Source of the DNA: Alkalimonas collagenimarina
GTDB taxonomy: Bacteria; Pseudomonadota; Gammaproteobacteria; Enterobacterales; Alteromonadaceae
NCBI RefSeq assembly: GCF_030717845.1
Contig: NZ_JAUZVZ010000001.1
Location: 62,001-126,000, forward strand
Direction of reading: 5' to 3'
DNA: 64,000 nt
A model generated the notes under the pieces. The model ran no database searches and was not told the DNA's origin. It worked only from the letters and a program-made list of their open reading frames with translations. This document shows positions 50,920 through 62,224 of this stretch, piece after piece (position 1 is the stretch's first letter; each line of letters opens with the position of its first letter). The translations under genes and the position numbers were made by a program.

Positions 50920-53900
50920 ATGCGCTTAAAACAGATCCGGCTGGCGGGTTTTAAATCCTTCGTCGATGCGACTTCTGTACCTTTTCCACAGCAAATGACA
51001 GCTGTGGTTGGCCCCAATGGCTGCGGCAAATCCAACGTGATTGATGCGGTGCGCTGGGTGCTGGGTGAGAGCTCAGCCAAAAACTTGCGCGGTGATGCCA
51101 TGACGGATGTTATTTTCAATGGCTCTACCCAACGTAAACCAGTGTCGCAAGCATCGGTTGAATTGGTGTTTGAAAATACCGCAGGTCGCTTGCAAGGCTC
51201 GATGGCTGATCGCAGTGAAATAGCCATCAAGCGTCTGGTCACGAGGGATGCGCAATCCACATACTTTCTTAATGGCAGCAAGTGCCGTCGTCGTGATATC
51301 ACCGATATCTTCCTTGGCACAGGTCTTGGCCCCCGCAGTTATGCCATTATTGAACAGGGCATGATTTCACGCCTGATCGAATCCAAGCCACAAGAGCTGC
51401 GGGTATTTATCGAAGAAGCCGCTGGCATATCCAAGTACAAAGAACGACGCCGCGAAACCGAAAACCGAATTCGTCATACCCGTGAAAACCTGGAGCGCTT
51501 GGCTGATGTACGCGAAGAACTGGCGAAAAATCTCGATAAGCTCAAGCGTCAGGCCAGTACCGCAGAACGTTATAAAACGCTAAAAGCGCGGGAACGTACC
51601 TTAAAAAGTGAGGTGACTGCTCTTCGTTGGCTGACTTTCCATCAGTTGCAAACCAAGCTTGAACAACAATTATCCGCAGCAGAAACCGAGCTGGAGAAGT
51701 ACCAGGCTGCACATTTGGGTGATCAGCGGGTATTAATTGAGTTAAAAGAGCAACAGCAGGATCATCGCCAGCAGCAAGCGGCTGAGCAGGAAACCTTTTA
51801 TCGTTTGGGAGCCGAAATCAGCCATATTGAACAGCGGTTGTTGCATCAACGTCAACAGCGTCAGCAGCGCCATGAGCAGGTGCAACTGGTGCAGCAACAA
51901 TTGGCGGATGCCAACGCCCACTTGACTGCTGAACAGCAGCAATTGGCTGAGCAGCAAGAGTTGATTGAGGTAACGGCACCAGAGCAGGAGCTATTGCAGC
52001 AGCAAGTTGAGGAGTTGCAACATCAAGCCGATGCATTGGAGCAGCAAAGCGAAAACAAAACACAGCAGTGGCAGCAGTGGCAGCAGCATAACTTTCAATT
52101 GCAGCAGCAACAGCAACAGCAACAGATGCAATTGCAGCATGCTCAGCAGCGGTTCAGCCAGCATCAGCAAACTATACAACAGTTAAAGCAAGAATTGTCA
52201 GAGCTACAGTCGATAGATCCTGCCGCGGTTAATGCTGCAGAACAGGAGTATCAACGGTCGACTGAGTTGACGGCTGAACGAAAATCACAGACTGAAGTGA
52301 TAGCGCAACAGTTGCAGCACAGCAATGATCGCTTGCAACAACAGCAACGACAGCTGGATCGCTTGCAGTTGGAGCAGCAGCAATTGCAGAACGTGCAGCA
52401 GAAACTTGAGCAGGCGCAACGACAGGCCGGGCAGCAACCCTTGGTTGCTCAAATGGATGTTAAGCCGGGCTGGGCACAAGCCGTGACCATGGCTTTAGGT
52501 GGTTTGCAGCATGCCAGACTCCAGGCTAATTGGCCTGAGGAGCTAGAGCATTCAGTATTGTTGCCAAGTGGCGATAGCACTGGTTCAGGCAGAAACGGCT
52601 CAGCAGAGTCGTTAGCCCACAAGGTACAAAGTGGTGAAGTACCGGACTTTTTTCATTGCATTTTGACGGCTGAACAACCGGAACAAGCTCGACAAATGTT
52701 ACCTGGTTTGACTGCAGGTTATTCGGTGATCACTGCAAACGGACTATGGTTTGGCAGTAACTGGTGCATGTTACCGCAACCTGAACTACAAAATAGCTAT
52801 CTGGCAAGAGCCGAGCGTTTACAGCAATTAACCGATGAGTTGTCGATGGCAGAGCAGCAACTATCCATCAGCCAAAACGAACTCGATGCATTGCAGAACG
52901 AGGTTGATCACCTGCAGCAGCAACAGCGTAATGCGCATCAGTTGTGGCAGCAGGCGCAGCAGCAAGAGCAGGAATTGCGTACCAACAGGTTGTTGTTGCA
53001 ACAACAGCATCAGCAGCAACAACAGCAGCAGCAGCGTATTGAGCAAGAGTTGGAGAGACTACAGACCCAACAACAAGAGACAGAACTACAGCAAGAAAGC
53101 CTGAGCGAACAGTTGTTATTGCACGAGGAGGCCTTGCAACAGCATCAAGCAGCGCAGCATAGCTTGCAGGATGATAAAGCTCAGTTGCAACAGCAACAAG
53201 CGGAATTAAAAGCCCGGTTGTTGCAAAAACAGCAGCAGTGGCAACAGCTGACCTTGCAATTGACCAGCAGTCAGCGGCAGCAGCAGATTTTGGCGCAAAA
53301 TGTAGTGCGCAGTCGTCAGCATCTGCAGCAGTTGCAAGAGCGTCAACAGCAGTTGCAGCACCTTGATGATGAGGGTAGATCTGATGAAGCGTTGCAAGAG
53401 CAATTGCAGGAAACGTTAGTCAAGCGTGAAGCAGCAGAGCAGGCATTACAGCGGGTGCACAACGCACTGGCAGAGTGTGAGCAAAAAATACGCCAGCTGG
53501 AGCAAGGTCAACAGAGTATCATGCAGGTGGTGGATCAAAAGCGCCAGCAGCTGGAGTCGTTACGTTTAGATGCGGAAGGCCATCGGGTGCGAGCGAACAG
53601 TATGTTGGAACTGTTGCAAGAACAGCAGGTCAACCTCAAAGCGGTATTGGAAACACTGGCCAGCGATGCGGATGAGCAACAGTTGCAAAATGAGTTGGAT
53701 AAAACCTCCGATGCGATTTCAAGGTTAGGGGCCATTAATCTGGCGGCTATAGATGAATATCAACAGCAGGCGGAACGAAAGTCTTATTTGGATGCCCAGC
53801 ATCAGGATCTGACGCTGGCGCTGGAGACATTGGAGACGGCCATCCGTAAAATAGATAAAGAAACACGGCAGCGCTTTAAAGTGACCTATGAACAGGTTGA

Positions 53901-54342
53901 TCAGGGGTTACGCAGCTTATTTCCCAAAGTCTTTGGTGGCGGCAGTGCTTATCTGCAATTGACTGACGATGATCTGCTGGAAACCGGGGTCAGCATCATG
54001 GCCCGGCCACCAGGGAAAAAAAACAGCACGATTCACTTGTTGTCGGGTGGAGAAAAAGCGCTAACCGCATTATCATTGGTGTTTTCGATTTTTCAGTTAA
54101 ATCCGGCGCCTTTTTGTATGCTGGATGAAGTAGATGCCCCGTTGGATGATGCAAACGTAGGTCGTTTTTGCAATCTGGTACGGGAAATGTCAGAAACAGT
54201 ACAGTTTATCTATATTAGTCACAATAAAATTGCCATGGAAATGGCAACCCAGCTTATGGGTGTTACCATGCAGGAGCCTGGTGTATCCAGAGTTGTTGCG
54301 GTCGATGTTGATGATGCAGTAAAAATGGCTGAAGCCTCATAG
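50920..54342 (+). CDS. smc: Smc, chromosome segregation/condensation ATPase
   Basis: 1140 residues. N-terminal head with Walker A VGPNGCGKSNVIDAVRWVLGE, two long coiled coils, a hinge at roughly residues 500-620, and a C-terminal head with signature LLSGGEKALTALSL and Walker B CMLDEVDAPLDD. The arms are very rich in glutamine (runs of CAG/CAA codons), giving low-complexity DNA and a string of Leu-rich shadow frames on the other strand. It compacts and separates chromosomes with ScpA/ScpB, whose genes are not in the window. zipA and ligA follow, a common order. Confidence 0.95.
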   Translation: MRLKQIRLAGFKSFVDATSVPFPQQMTAVVGPNGCGKSNVIDAVRWVLGESSAKNLRGDAMTDVIFNGSTQRKPVSQASVELVFENTAGRLQGSMADRSEIAIKRLVTRDAQSTYFLNGSKCRRRDITDIFLGTGLGPRSYAIIEQGMISRLIESKPQELRVFIEEAAGISKYKERRRETENRIRHTRENLERLADVREELAKNLDKLKRQASTAERYKTLKARERTLKSEVTALRWLTFHQLQTKLEQQLSAAETELEKYQAAHLGDQRVLIELKEQQQDHRQQQAAEQETFYRLGAEISHIEQRLLHQRQQRQQRHEQVQLVQQQLADANAHLTAEQQQLAEQQELIEVTAPEQELLQQQVEELQHQADALEQQSENKTQQWQQWQQHNFQLQQQQQQQQMQLQHAQQRFSQHQQTIQQLKQELSELQSIDPAAVNAAEQEYQRSTELTAERKSQTEVIAQQLQHSNDRLQQQQRQLDRLQLEQQQLQNVQQKLEQAQRQAGQQPLVAQMDVKPGWAQAVTMALGGLQHARLQANWPEELEHSVLLPSGDSTGSGRNGSAESLAHKVQSGEVPDFFHCILTAEQPEQARQMLPGLTAGYSVITANGLWFGSNWCMLPQPELQNSYLARAERLQQLTDELSMAEQQLSISQNELDALQNEVDHLQQQQRNAHQLWQQAQQQEQELRTNRLLLQQQHQQQQQQQQRIEQELERLQTQQQETELQQESLSEQLLLHEEALQQHQAAQHSLQDDKAQLQQQQAELKARLLQKQQQWQQLTLQLTSSQRQQQILAQNVVRSRQHLQQLQERQQQLQHLDDEGRSDEALQEQLQETLVKREAAEQALQRVHNALAECEQKIRQLEQGQQSIMQVVDQKRQQLESLRLDAEGHRVRANSMLELLQEQQVNLKAVLETLASDADEQQLQNELDKTSDAISRLGAINLAAIDEYQQQAERKSYLDAQHQDLTLALETLETAIRKIDKETRQRFKVTYEQVDQGLRSLFPKVFGGGSAYLQLTDDDLLETGVSIMARPPGKKNSTIHLLSGGEKALTALSLVFSIFQLNPAPFCMLDEVDAPLDDANVGRFCNLVREMSETVQFIYISHNKIAMEMATQLMGVTMQEPGVSRVVAVDVDDAVKMAEAS

Positions 54343-54360
54343 AATCAGAAGGGTCCAGGA

Positions 54361-55209
54361 ATGGCGAATGAATTACGTTTAGCGCTTTTTATTTTAATAG
54401 CAGTGGCTATTGGAGCCTTGTTATTGCATGGGCTCTGGACGGTGCGGAAAAACTCCGGACAAAAACAGCACCGTTATTACCCGGGTAAAGATCAACAATC
54501 GGAGCAGGCAGACCGGGTCGATGATGGTTTCGATGAGTTTGGTGTCGGTAAAGTTCGTGTGATCCGTAAGGGCGGTGCGGCGACAGAAGAAAGCGTGCCC
54601 TCAGAGCAAGTATCACAGGAGCCAGAAATCAGCCAGAATCAGTTTGATTTTCAAATGCCAAAAGAGCCAGAGTTGAACTTCAGTGCCATTGATGCTGACG
54701 ATACTGATGAAGCTGCCAAGCCAACCACACGGTTTAGTGAATCTGAAGGTATTGAGGAGGCAGCGCCCGCAGCGCCGTCTGAAGTACTTATTTTGTATGT
54801 GCTTTTGCCTGAAGGTCGTGAAATCAAGGGGCAGGATTTACTGCCGTTGTTACTGACGCTTGGTTTTAAATTTGGTGAGATGGATATTTTCCACCGGCAT
54901 GAGGACAGCGCAGGCTCCGGCGAAGTACTGTTCAGCCTGGCCAATATGTTTAACCCTGGTACCTTCGATATTGAACAGATGGAAAAGGTAAGCACCCGCG
55001 GCATCAGCTTGTTTATGACGATGCCCGGCCCTGGTGCCCCTTTGCAAAACTTTAATTTAATGAACAACGCCGCCAAAAAAATAGCGGAAGAGTTCGGTGG
55101 TCAGGTGTTGGATGGCCAGCGCAGTGTGTTGACGGTACAAACCGTCCGCCACTATGTGGAAAAAATCCGCGAGTTTCAGCGCCAACAACTGATACGCGGC
55201 TCTCGTTAA
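54361..55209 (+). CDS. zipA: ZipA, cell division protein
   Basis: 282 residues: one N-terminal transmembrane helix (LRLALFILIAVAIGALLLHGLW), an acidic, Glu/Pro-rich linker (about 35-145), and a C-terminal FtsZ-binding domain (VLILYVLLPEGREIKGQDLLPLLLTLGFKFGEMDIFHRHE onward). It tethers FtsZ to the inner membrane at the division site. It starts 18 bases after smc and precedes ligA. Confidence 0.95.
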   Translation: MANELRLALFILIAVAIGALLLHGLWTVRKNSGQKQHRYYPGKDQQSEQADRVDDGFDEFGVGKVRVIRKGGAATEESVPSEQVSQEPEISQNQFDFQMPKEPELNFSAIDADDTDEAAKPTTRFSESEGIEEAAPAAPSEVLILYVLLPEGREIKGQDLLPLLLTLGFKFGEMDIFHRHEDSAGSGEVLFSLANMFNPGTFDIEQMEKVSTRGISLFMTMPGPGAPLQNFNLMNNAAKKIAEEFGGQVLDGQRSVLTVQTVRHYVEKIREFQRQQLIRGSR

Positions 55210-55252
55210 CTTTGTACAGGCAGCCTGAGCTGCCTGCCATCCTGATTTCTAG

Positions 55253-57295
<2,043 letters not shown>

Positions 57296-57300
57296 TAGTA

Positions 57301-57633
57301 GTGGATTGGCTGCTTGATGTGTGTGCTCAGTGGGGAGCTCTTGTTCGCCCTTACCTGCGCGATGTTGCGCTGGCGATGGTCGCTACCTGCCTTGTGGTGT
57401 TCGGCAATGATATCAATCACGTGATCCGGCGCCAGATCAGTAGTTTGCACTTTATCTGGCGCACGCTGATTTTTGTGCTGATTTGTGCTTTTGGCTATGG
57501 TGCTTTTACCTTATTTCTTACTCCGATCGTAGCGAGTCAGCTGGCATCATTAAGTAATGTCTGGTTACCCTGGGTGATTCTGGCCTTGTTCATTGCGCTG
57601 GGCGCTCTCGCGCAGCGACGGCGTCAGGTCTAA
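57301..57633 (+). CDS. DUF3392 inner-membrane protein
   Basis: 110 residues with three hydrophobic segments (about 20-40, 50-72 and 83-103) and a basic C-terminus. It starts with GTG (at 57301) six bases after ligA and agrees in size and topology with the DUF3392 family found beside ligA in Vibrionales and Alteromonadales. Function unknown. Confidence 0.75.
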   Translation: MDWLLDVCAQWGALVRPYLRDVALAMVATCLVVFGNDINHVIRRQISSLHFIWRTLIFVLICAFGYGAFTLFLTPIVASQLASLSNVWLPWVILALFIALGALAQRRRQV

Positions 57634-57634
57634 C

Positions 57635-58117
57635 ATGAAACTCGATCCGTTACGCTGGCCGCTGGATGATGATGGGTTAGTGGCATTGCCACTGCGATTG
57701 TATCTGGTGATGCTATTGCTGTTGCGGCCCGTGATCAGCTGGGTGTTGGCACTGACAATCCCAGAGCAAAAAGGCGAGATGCTGGCCGTGTTGTATCCGG
57801 ATCAACAGCAATTTTTATTGGCTTGTTTACTGGCTATTCCAACCTTACTAATATGTGCCGCTTTATCGCAACGGCGGCCAAAAGGTCACCCGGCTTGGTT
57901 TCGATTGTGGCGCTATGGTAAATGGCTGCTCCTGCTCAACTTGATTCCTGATCTTTGGATCACCATCGCTGCCTTGCCCAAATACGCAGCCGTGGAACAA
58001 CCCTGGTTGTTGGTTGCCCCATCATTATTACTACTTGCTTTGGCGTGGATACTTCGTAGCAAACGACTCCCCGTTATTTTTAGTGAATGGCCGGAACCTG
58101 CGACGACAAAGAAGTAA
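57635..58117 (+). CDS. DUF2919 inner-membrane protein
   Basis: 160 residues from the ATG at 57635 (the frame extends upstream, but this start abuts the previous stop). Four hydrophobic segments span most of the length and the start MKLDPLRWPLDDDGLVALPLRLYLVM matches the DUF2919 family. Function unknown. Confidence 0.75.
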   Translation: MKLDPLRWPLDDDGLVALPLRLYLVMLLLLRPVISWVLALTIPEQKGEMLAVLYPDQQQFLLACLLAIPTLLICAALSQRRPKGHPAWFRLWRYGKWLLLLNLIPDLWITIAALPKYAAVEQPWLLVAPSLLLLALAWILRSKRLPVIFSEWPEPATTKK

Positions 58118-58162
58118 CGGCTGAGCAGCGATGTTTTTTTTGCGCAAGCTGTCTTGGTACTT

Positions 58163-58191
58163 TTGCCAATATTAGCAACAACAGTTACACT
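58163..58191 (+). promoter_or_regulatory. Candidate sigma70 promoter of the GGDEF-EAL gene
   Basis: TTGCCA (58163-58168), exactly 17 bases, then TACACT (58186-58191). A start site near 58198 supports translation from the GTG at 58223 rather than from codons further upstream. Confidence 0.65.
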
Positions 58192-58222
58192 AAAAGACTT
58201 AAGTGGCTTTGACGGAGTTCCT

Positions 58223-60118
58223 GTGTCGAGTGAGACTACCGCACAGCAGAAAGCACTATTCCAGTTAGTGTCTACCATCACAGCTTCGCTGACAGCCTCT
58301 AGCGGAGAAGAGATGGATTCAACCATCGAACAGGCGCTAGCGTCTGTCGGACAGTTTTTTAACGCCGATCGCAGTTACCTCTTTTTATTCAATAATGAGT
58401 TCACTCTGGCTTCTAACACCCATGAATGGTGTGCAAAAGGCGTATCAAAACAGCAAGCTCTTTTACAGCAATTGGACATCACTGTTTTCTCCGGTTGGAT
58501 GGAACCCTTCTTACGGGGAGAGCCACAAGCCATTGATGATATCCATGCACTGGCTGCAGATAGCCCGGAGCGTCAGCTGCTTGAGCCTCAAGGGATCCAA
58601 TCGGTTATTATGCTGCCGGTGATGGCAGGCACGACCTTATTGGGGATGGTGGGTCTGGATATCGTACGTACGGTCCACTACTGGCAAGATCATACCATCG
58701 CAGCCTTGCAACTCTTAGCAGGTAACCTTGCCAGTGGTCTGATCCGAAAAGAGGCAGAGCGACAAGTTGAGCAGCTGGTTTTTTATGATCCGTTAACCGC
58801 CTTACCCAACCGTCGTTTTTTGCATGAGTTATTGCATCAGGCTTTAAAGCAAAGTGAACGTGATCACGCCTATGGCGCTTTACTGTTGATTGACCTGGAT
58901 CATTTTAAAAACCTCAACGATAGTTTTGGCCATCAGCAAGGTGATCTTTACCTGCAAGCCATTGCAAGTAGAATTCAGGCTCAGTTAGCTGAGGGCGATA
59001 CGTTGGCCCGGCAGGGGGGCGATGAGTTTACGGTGCTGTTGCCTGGTCTTGGCCCGACACTGAATGAAGCGGCCATGCAAGCCAGACGTATGGCTGAGTT
59101 GATAGTTGCTCGGGTTAATGAACCGGTACCACTACTGAATAATTTGTACCAATCGTCCGTTAGCATCGGCATGACGTTATTTCATGGCCAGGGGTTCAGT
59201 AGTGACGAACTGTTGAAACAAGCCGAAATGGCGATGTACCGTGCGAAAAGCAGTGGACGCAATGGCGTCGCATTTTTTGATCCGCAAATGCAAGCGCAAG
59301 CTGATCAAAGAGCCATGCTGACACAAGATTTGCATACCGCCATCAGAGAGTGTCAGTTTCAATTGCATTATCAGCCCATCGTACAGCAGCAAAGTGTTAC
59401 CGGTGTTGAGGCTTTGTTGCGTTGGCAGCATCCTGAGCAGGGTATGATTTCACCTGCAGTTTTTATTCCATTTGCTGAACAGACTGGCTTGATCATCGCG
59501 ATTGGCGACTGGGTTTTAATGGAAGCTTGCCAGCAGTTGGCGTGCTGGCAACAACAGCCCGAATTGCGCCGGTTTACCTGCTCAGTCAACATCAGTTCTT
59601 TCCAGTTCGCTCAAGCAGACTTTGTCGAAAAAGTAGTGGCTGCTATTATTGGTAGTGGCGTCAATCCTGAGGGGTTACGGCTTGAGTTAACCGAAAGCAT
59701 GTTGGCAACGGATATTGCCATGGTGCAAGAGAAAATGGGTAAGTTGCAAACGTTAGGTGTAAGCTTTTCATTGGATGATTTTGGTACTGGCTATTGTTCA
59801 CTTAGTTATTTACATCAATTGCCTATTGGCCAGTTAAAGATTGATCAGAAGTTTGTTCGTAATATTCATACCCGCCAAGGCAATCTGGCCATTACCAAAG
59901 CCATTCTGGCATTGGCCGACAGTCTGGATTTGGATGTGGTAGCGGAGGGCGTAGAAACGAGTGAGGAATTGCAGCAACTGAAAGCATTGGGGTGTCGCTC
60001 TTTTCAGGGCTATTACTTTAGCCGGCCCATGCCTGCGAACGCTGCTTTTGCGAAAATCATGCAGCCTCTGAATGTCATTTCACTGGCACATGGCCGCGGC
60101 CCGCAAGGGGCAACCTAG
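58223..60118 (+). CDS. GAF-GGDEF-EAL cyclic di-GMP enzyme
   Basis: 631 residues from a GTG with GGAG six bases before; frame continues upstream, but the promoter lies there. A GAF-like sensor domain (about 10-170), then GGDEF (RQGGDEF, residues 265-269, with the inhibitory RxxD replaced by AEGD) and EAL (EALLRW at about 396) with ELTESML, DDFGTGYCSLSYL, KIDQKF and EGVET. Both catalytic sets look complete, so it could both make and break cyclic di-GMP, with the GAF domain deciding. No signal peptide or transmembrane helix, so cytoplasmic. Confidence 0.93.
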   Translation: MSSETTAQQKALFQLVSTITASLTASSGEEMDSTIEQALASVGQFFNADRSYLFLFNNEFTLASNTHEWCAKGVSKQQALLQQLDITVFSGWMEPFLRGEPQAIDDIHALAADSPERQLLEPQGIQSVIMLPVMAGTTLLGMVGLDIVRTVHYWQDHTIAALQLLAGNLASGLIRKEAERQVEQLVFYDPLTALPNRRFLHELLHQALKQSERDHAYGALLLIDLDHFKNLNDSFGHQQGDLYLQAIASRIQAQLAEGDTLARQGGDEFTVLLPGLGPTLNEAAMQARRMAELIVARVNEPVPLLNNLYQSSVSIGMTLFHGQGFSSDELLKQAEMAMYRAKSSGRNGVAFFDPQMQAQADQRAMLTQDLHTAIRECQFQLHYQPIVQQQSVTGVEALLRWQHPEQGMISPAVFIPFAEQTGLIIAIGDWVLMEACQQLACWQQQPELRRFTCSVNISSFQFAQADFVEKVVAAIIGSGVNPEGLRLELTESMLATDIAMVQEKMGKLQTLGVSFSLDDFGTGYCSLSYLHQLPIGQLKIDQKFVRNIHTRQGNLAITKAILALADSLDLDVVAEGVETSEELQQLKALGCRSFQGYYFSRPMPANAAFAKIMQPLNVISLAHGRGPQGAT

Positions 60119-60135
60119 TCTAAAAGCCAGCAGCT

Positions 60136-61791
60136 TTAACTTTGAACCTGAATGGCATCCGTGGTAAAACGCTCTGGATGTCGTTCCTTCAGTTTTTGGT
60201 AACGCTTCAGTTGATCGCTATTTAACTTCCCTTGTTCGATGATATCCAGACAGCGCAAAATCAGCGTTTCCTGCTGGCTTTCATTGATGGCATGGCGACG
60301 AGGTGCGGATAAAATAGTTTGCAATAAGTTGAGCGCGATGGCTGCACTTTTGGGCATGACTCGTAGTGCCAGCTCAAAGGCTTTGAAGGCTTCCTGCCAA
60401 TTGCCATGCTGAAATAAATGCACGGCATTGTTGTTCAACTCGCGAGCGCCATAAGGCATGCTGGCCCGCTCTTTTTGTTCTTGCTCCAGATACACACTGA
60501 ATATCGGATCATCGGATTCCCGCTGGCAGCGCTGACTGATTTGACGAAACAACCGATTGGACGCCTCGGTCAGACCTACTTCATGCAAGGCTTTAGCCCG
60601 GTCCAGCGCATCTTCGATGGAATCGTCATCGGGTGGGGTTTGCTGTAAATCTTTCAGTAATTGCTGAGCTTTGTCTTTATTGACCTTTAAATACAACACA
60701 CGGGCTTGAATGACTTCTTGTTGAAACTCTTTGCGATGGTCATTAAATTGCTGCCGAATGGTAGTGAGGCATTGATTGACCTGTTTGGCCAGTCGCATCG
60801 ATTGTTCATCATCCTGATCCAAGGTCAGGGCCAGATCAATGCTGGCTCTGGCTAAATTTAAGTACAGATCAGGTTGCTCATGTCTGGAGTGACGGGAAAA
60901 TTTCACCATGCTTTTGGCGGCATTGTATTGCGCCTCGTAATCGTGATTGATGCGCGATAGCTGCAACAGCCTTTGCTGACGCAATAAGTTACGAGGTGCC
61001 AAGCTAGCGGCTTGCTGTAAATGCTGCTGAGCCTCATCAAATTGCTGTTGTCTGAACTCAATTTCAGCCATGCAATCCAGTGCTTCAAGGCGCGTTTCCG
61101 GGCGTTTGATCAGTTGCTGCAGCAACATCAGCGCCTGCGACTGTTTATCTTGCGCCAACAAGGTGCGAGCCAAGCCAATGCGAGCCCAGGGAAACGGCTG
61201 GATATCCAGCATGGCATCAAAAAAAGCTTCGGCGTTTTTAATACGGCCAAGTTGCAGCAACAAGTCGCCTTTTACTTTCAATAGCAGTGGATAAATCGCG
61301 TTATTCTCGGCTTGAGATAGCTGAGTATTAATTAACTCCAGTGCCCGTTCAGGTTGGCCACCGTCCAATAGTTGATAGATGGGTTTCAGTTGATGCTTGC
61401 GTTTGAGAACACGCTCAATGCGCAGTTCCAGATCACCAATCACAAAGGGTTTGGCCAAAAACTCATCGGGTTGCAGTTCAATGACGCTATAGACCAGAGA
61501 AGGGTCGGTATCCGCACTAATAAAAATAAAACCGGTACTGAGCTTTTGCAGCCCACGGCTTTTTAACTCTTCATACAGCTGGAAGCCATCTTTTCCCGTT
61601 TGCAAGTTATGCGCGCATATGATCAGGTCGAACTGGCGTTTTTTGCAGAGCTGAATCGCATCCTGAGCACGATCAGCCACACTAATTTGCTGGTAGCCAA
61701 GCTTTTCCAGCGCAAACTTCAGGTAGCTTTGTGCCAGAGACTGCTCATCAATGATCAGTATGTGGACATCAAGGGAAACACTTTGATCCAT
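60136..61791 (-). CDS. Receiver-like domain fused to TPR repeats
   Basis: 551 residues: an N-terminal response-regulator receiver fold (about 8-130, with the acidic pair at LIIDEQ and the Lys in LAKPF), then tetratricopeptide-like helical repeats to the end. The phosphoacceptor Asp normally found after the third strand is Ala60 (DLIICAHNLQTGKDG), so it probably cannot be phosphorylated in the usual way. Proteins of this architecture are common in Shewanella and Vibrio and often keep the Asp. It may work as a protein-protein scaffold. Convergent with the GGDEF-EAL gene, 17 bases apart. Confidence 0.85.
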   Translation of the reverse strand: MDQSVSLDVHILIIDEQSLAQSYLKFALEKLGYQQISVADRAQDAIQLCKKRQFDLIICAHNLQTGKDGFQLYEELKSRGLQKLSTGFIFISADTDPSLVYSVIELQPDEFLAKPFVIGDLELRIERVLKRKHQLKPIYQLLDGGQPERALELINTQLSQAENNAIYPLLLKVKGDLLLQLGRIKNAEAFFDAMLDIQPFPWARIGLARTLLAQDKQSQALMLLQQLIKRPETRLEALDCMAEIEFRQQQFDEAQQHLQQAASLAPRNLLRQQRLLQLSRINHDYEAQYNAAKSMVKFSRHSRHEQPDLYLNLARASIDLALTLDQDDEQSMRLAKQVNQCLTTIRQQFNDHRKEFQQEVIQARVLYLKVNKDKAQQLLKDLQQTPPDDDSIEDALDRAKALHEVGLTEASNRLFRQISQRCQRESDDPIFSVYLEQEQKERASMPYGARELNNNAVHLFQHGNWQEAFKAFELALRVMPKSAAIALNLLQTILSAPRRHAINESQQETLILRCLDIIEQGKLNSDQLKRYQKLKERHPERFTTDAIQVQS

Positions 61792-61883
61792 GGAGCTGTT
61801 TACATCCTGGCAGGAAATAATGTATTAAAACAACTATAGCAAGAATGTGGAACAGGAATGAAGCGAAATTACCGAAAGATTTA

Positions 61884-61959
61884 TGGTGGATGGTACTGGG
61901 CTCGAACCAGTGACCCTCGCCTTGTAAGGGCGATGCTCTCCCAGCTGAGCTAACCATCC
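61884..61959 (-). tRNA. tRNA-Val (TAC)
   Basis: 76 nt including an encoded CCA. Acceptor GGATGGT pairs with ACCATCC; D arm AGCTCAGCTGGGAGAGC; anticodon loop CTTACAA, anticodon TAC; T arm with TTCGAGC. All arms pair. It is the distal member of a tandem pair. Confidence 0.95.
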
Positions 61960-61979
61960 ACTGAGAAGTCTACTGATGA

Positions 61980-62055
61980 TGGTGGATGGTACTGGGTTCG
62001 AACCAGTGACCCCCGCCTTGTAAGGGCGATGCTCTCCCAACTGAGCTAACCATCC
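61980..62055 (-). tRNA. tRNA-Val (TAC), second copy
   Basis: 76 nt including CCA, nearly identical to the neighbouring copy; it differs at one D-loop base, one anticodon/variable-arm base and a T-arm base (TTCGAAC). Anticodon TAC again. Twenty bases separate the two copies. Confidence 0.95.
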
Positions 62056-62224
62056 GCGTCATCAATGGCGCTCATTATAGAGTTCCGTTTTCGAGTGTCA
62101 ACAGGAAATTTAATATTGCCGTTTGCTTGCTGTAAAAAACGACACTTTCAACCAGAAAGGTCAACAGAGCCCGGTAAAATCTTGCTACAATACCGCCATT
62201 GAATTAAGCCATCAGGAATTGTTT

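Noticed and set aside
51700-53700. Dense CAG/CAA-rich, repeat-like DNA with long Leu-rich frames on the opposite strand
   Set aside because: It is the glutamine-rich coiled coil of Smc; the frame is intact from head to head and the reverse frames lack starts and homology.
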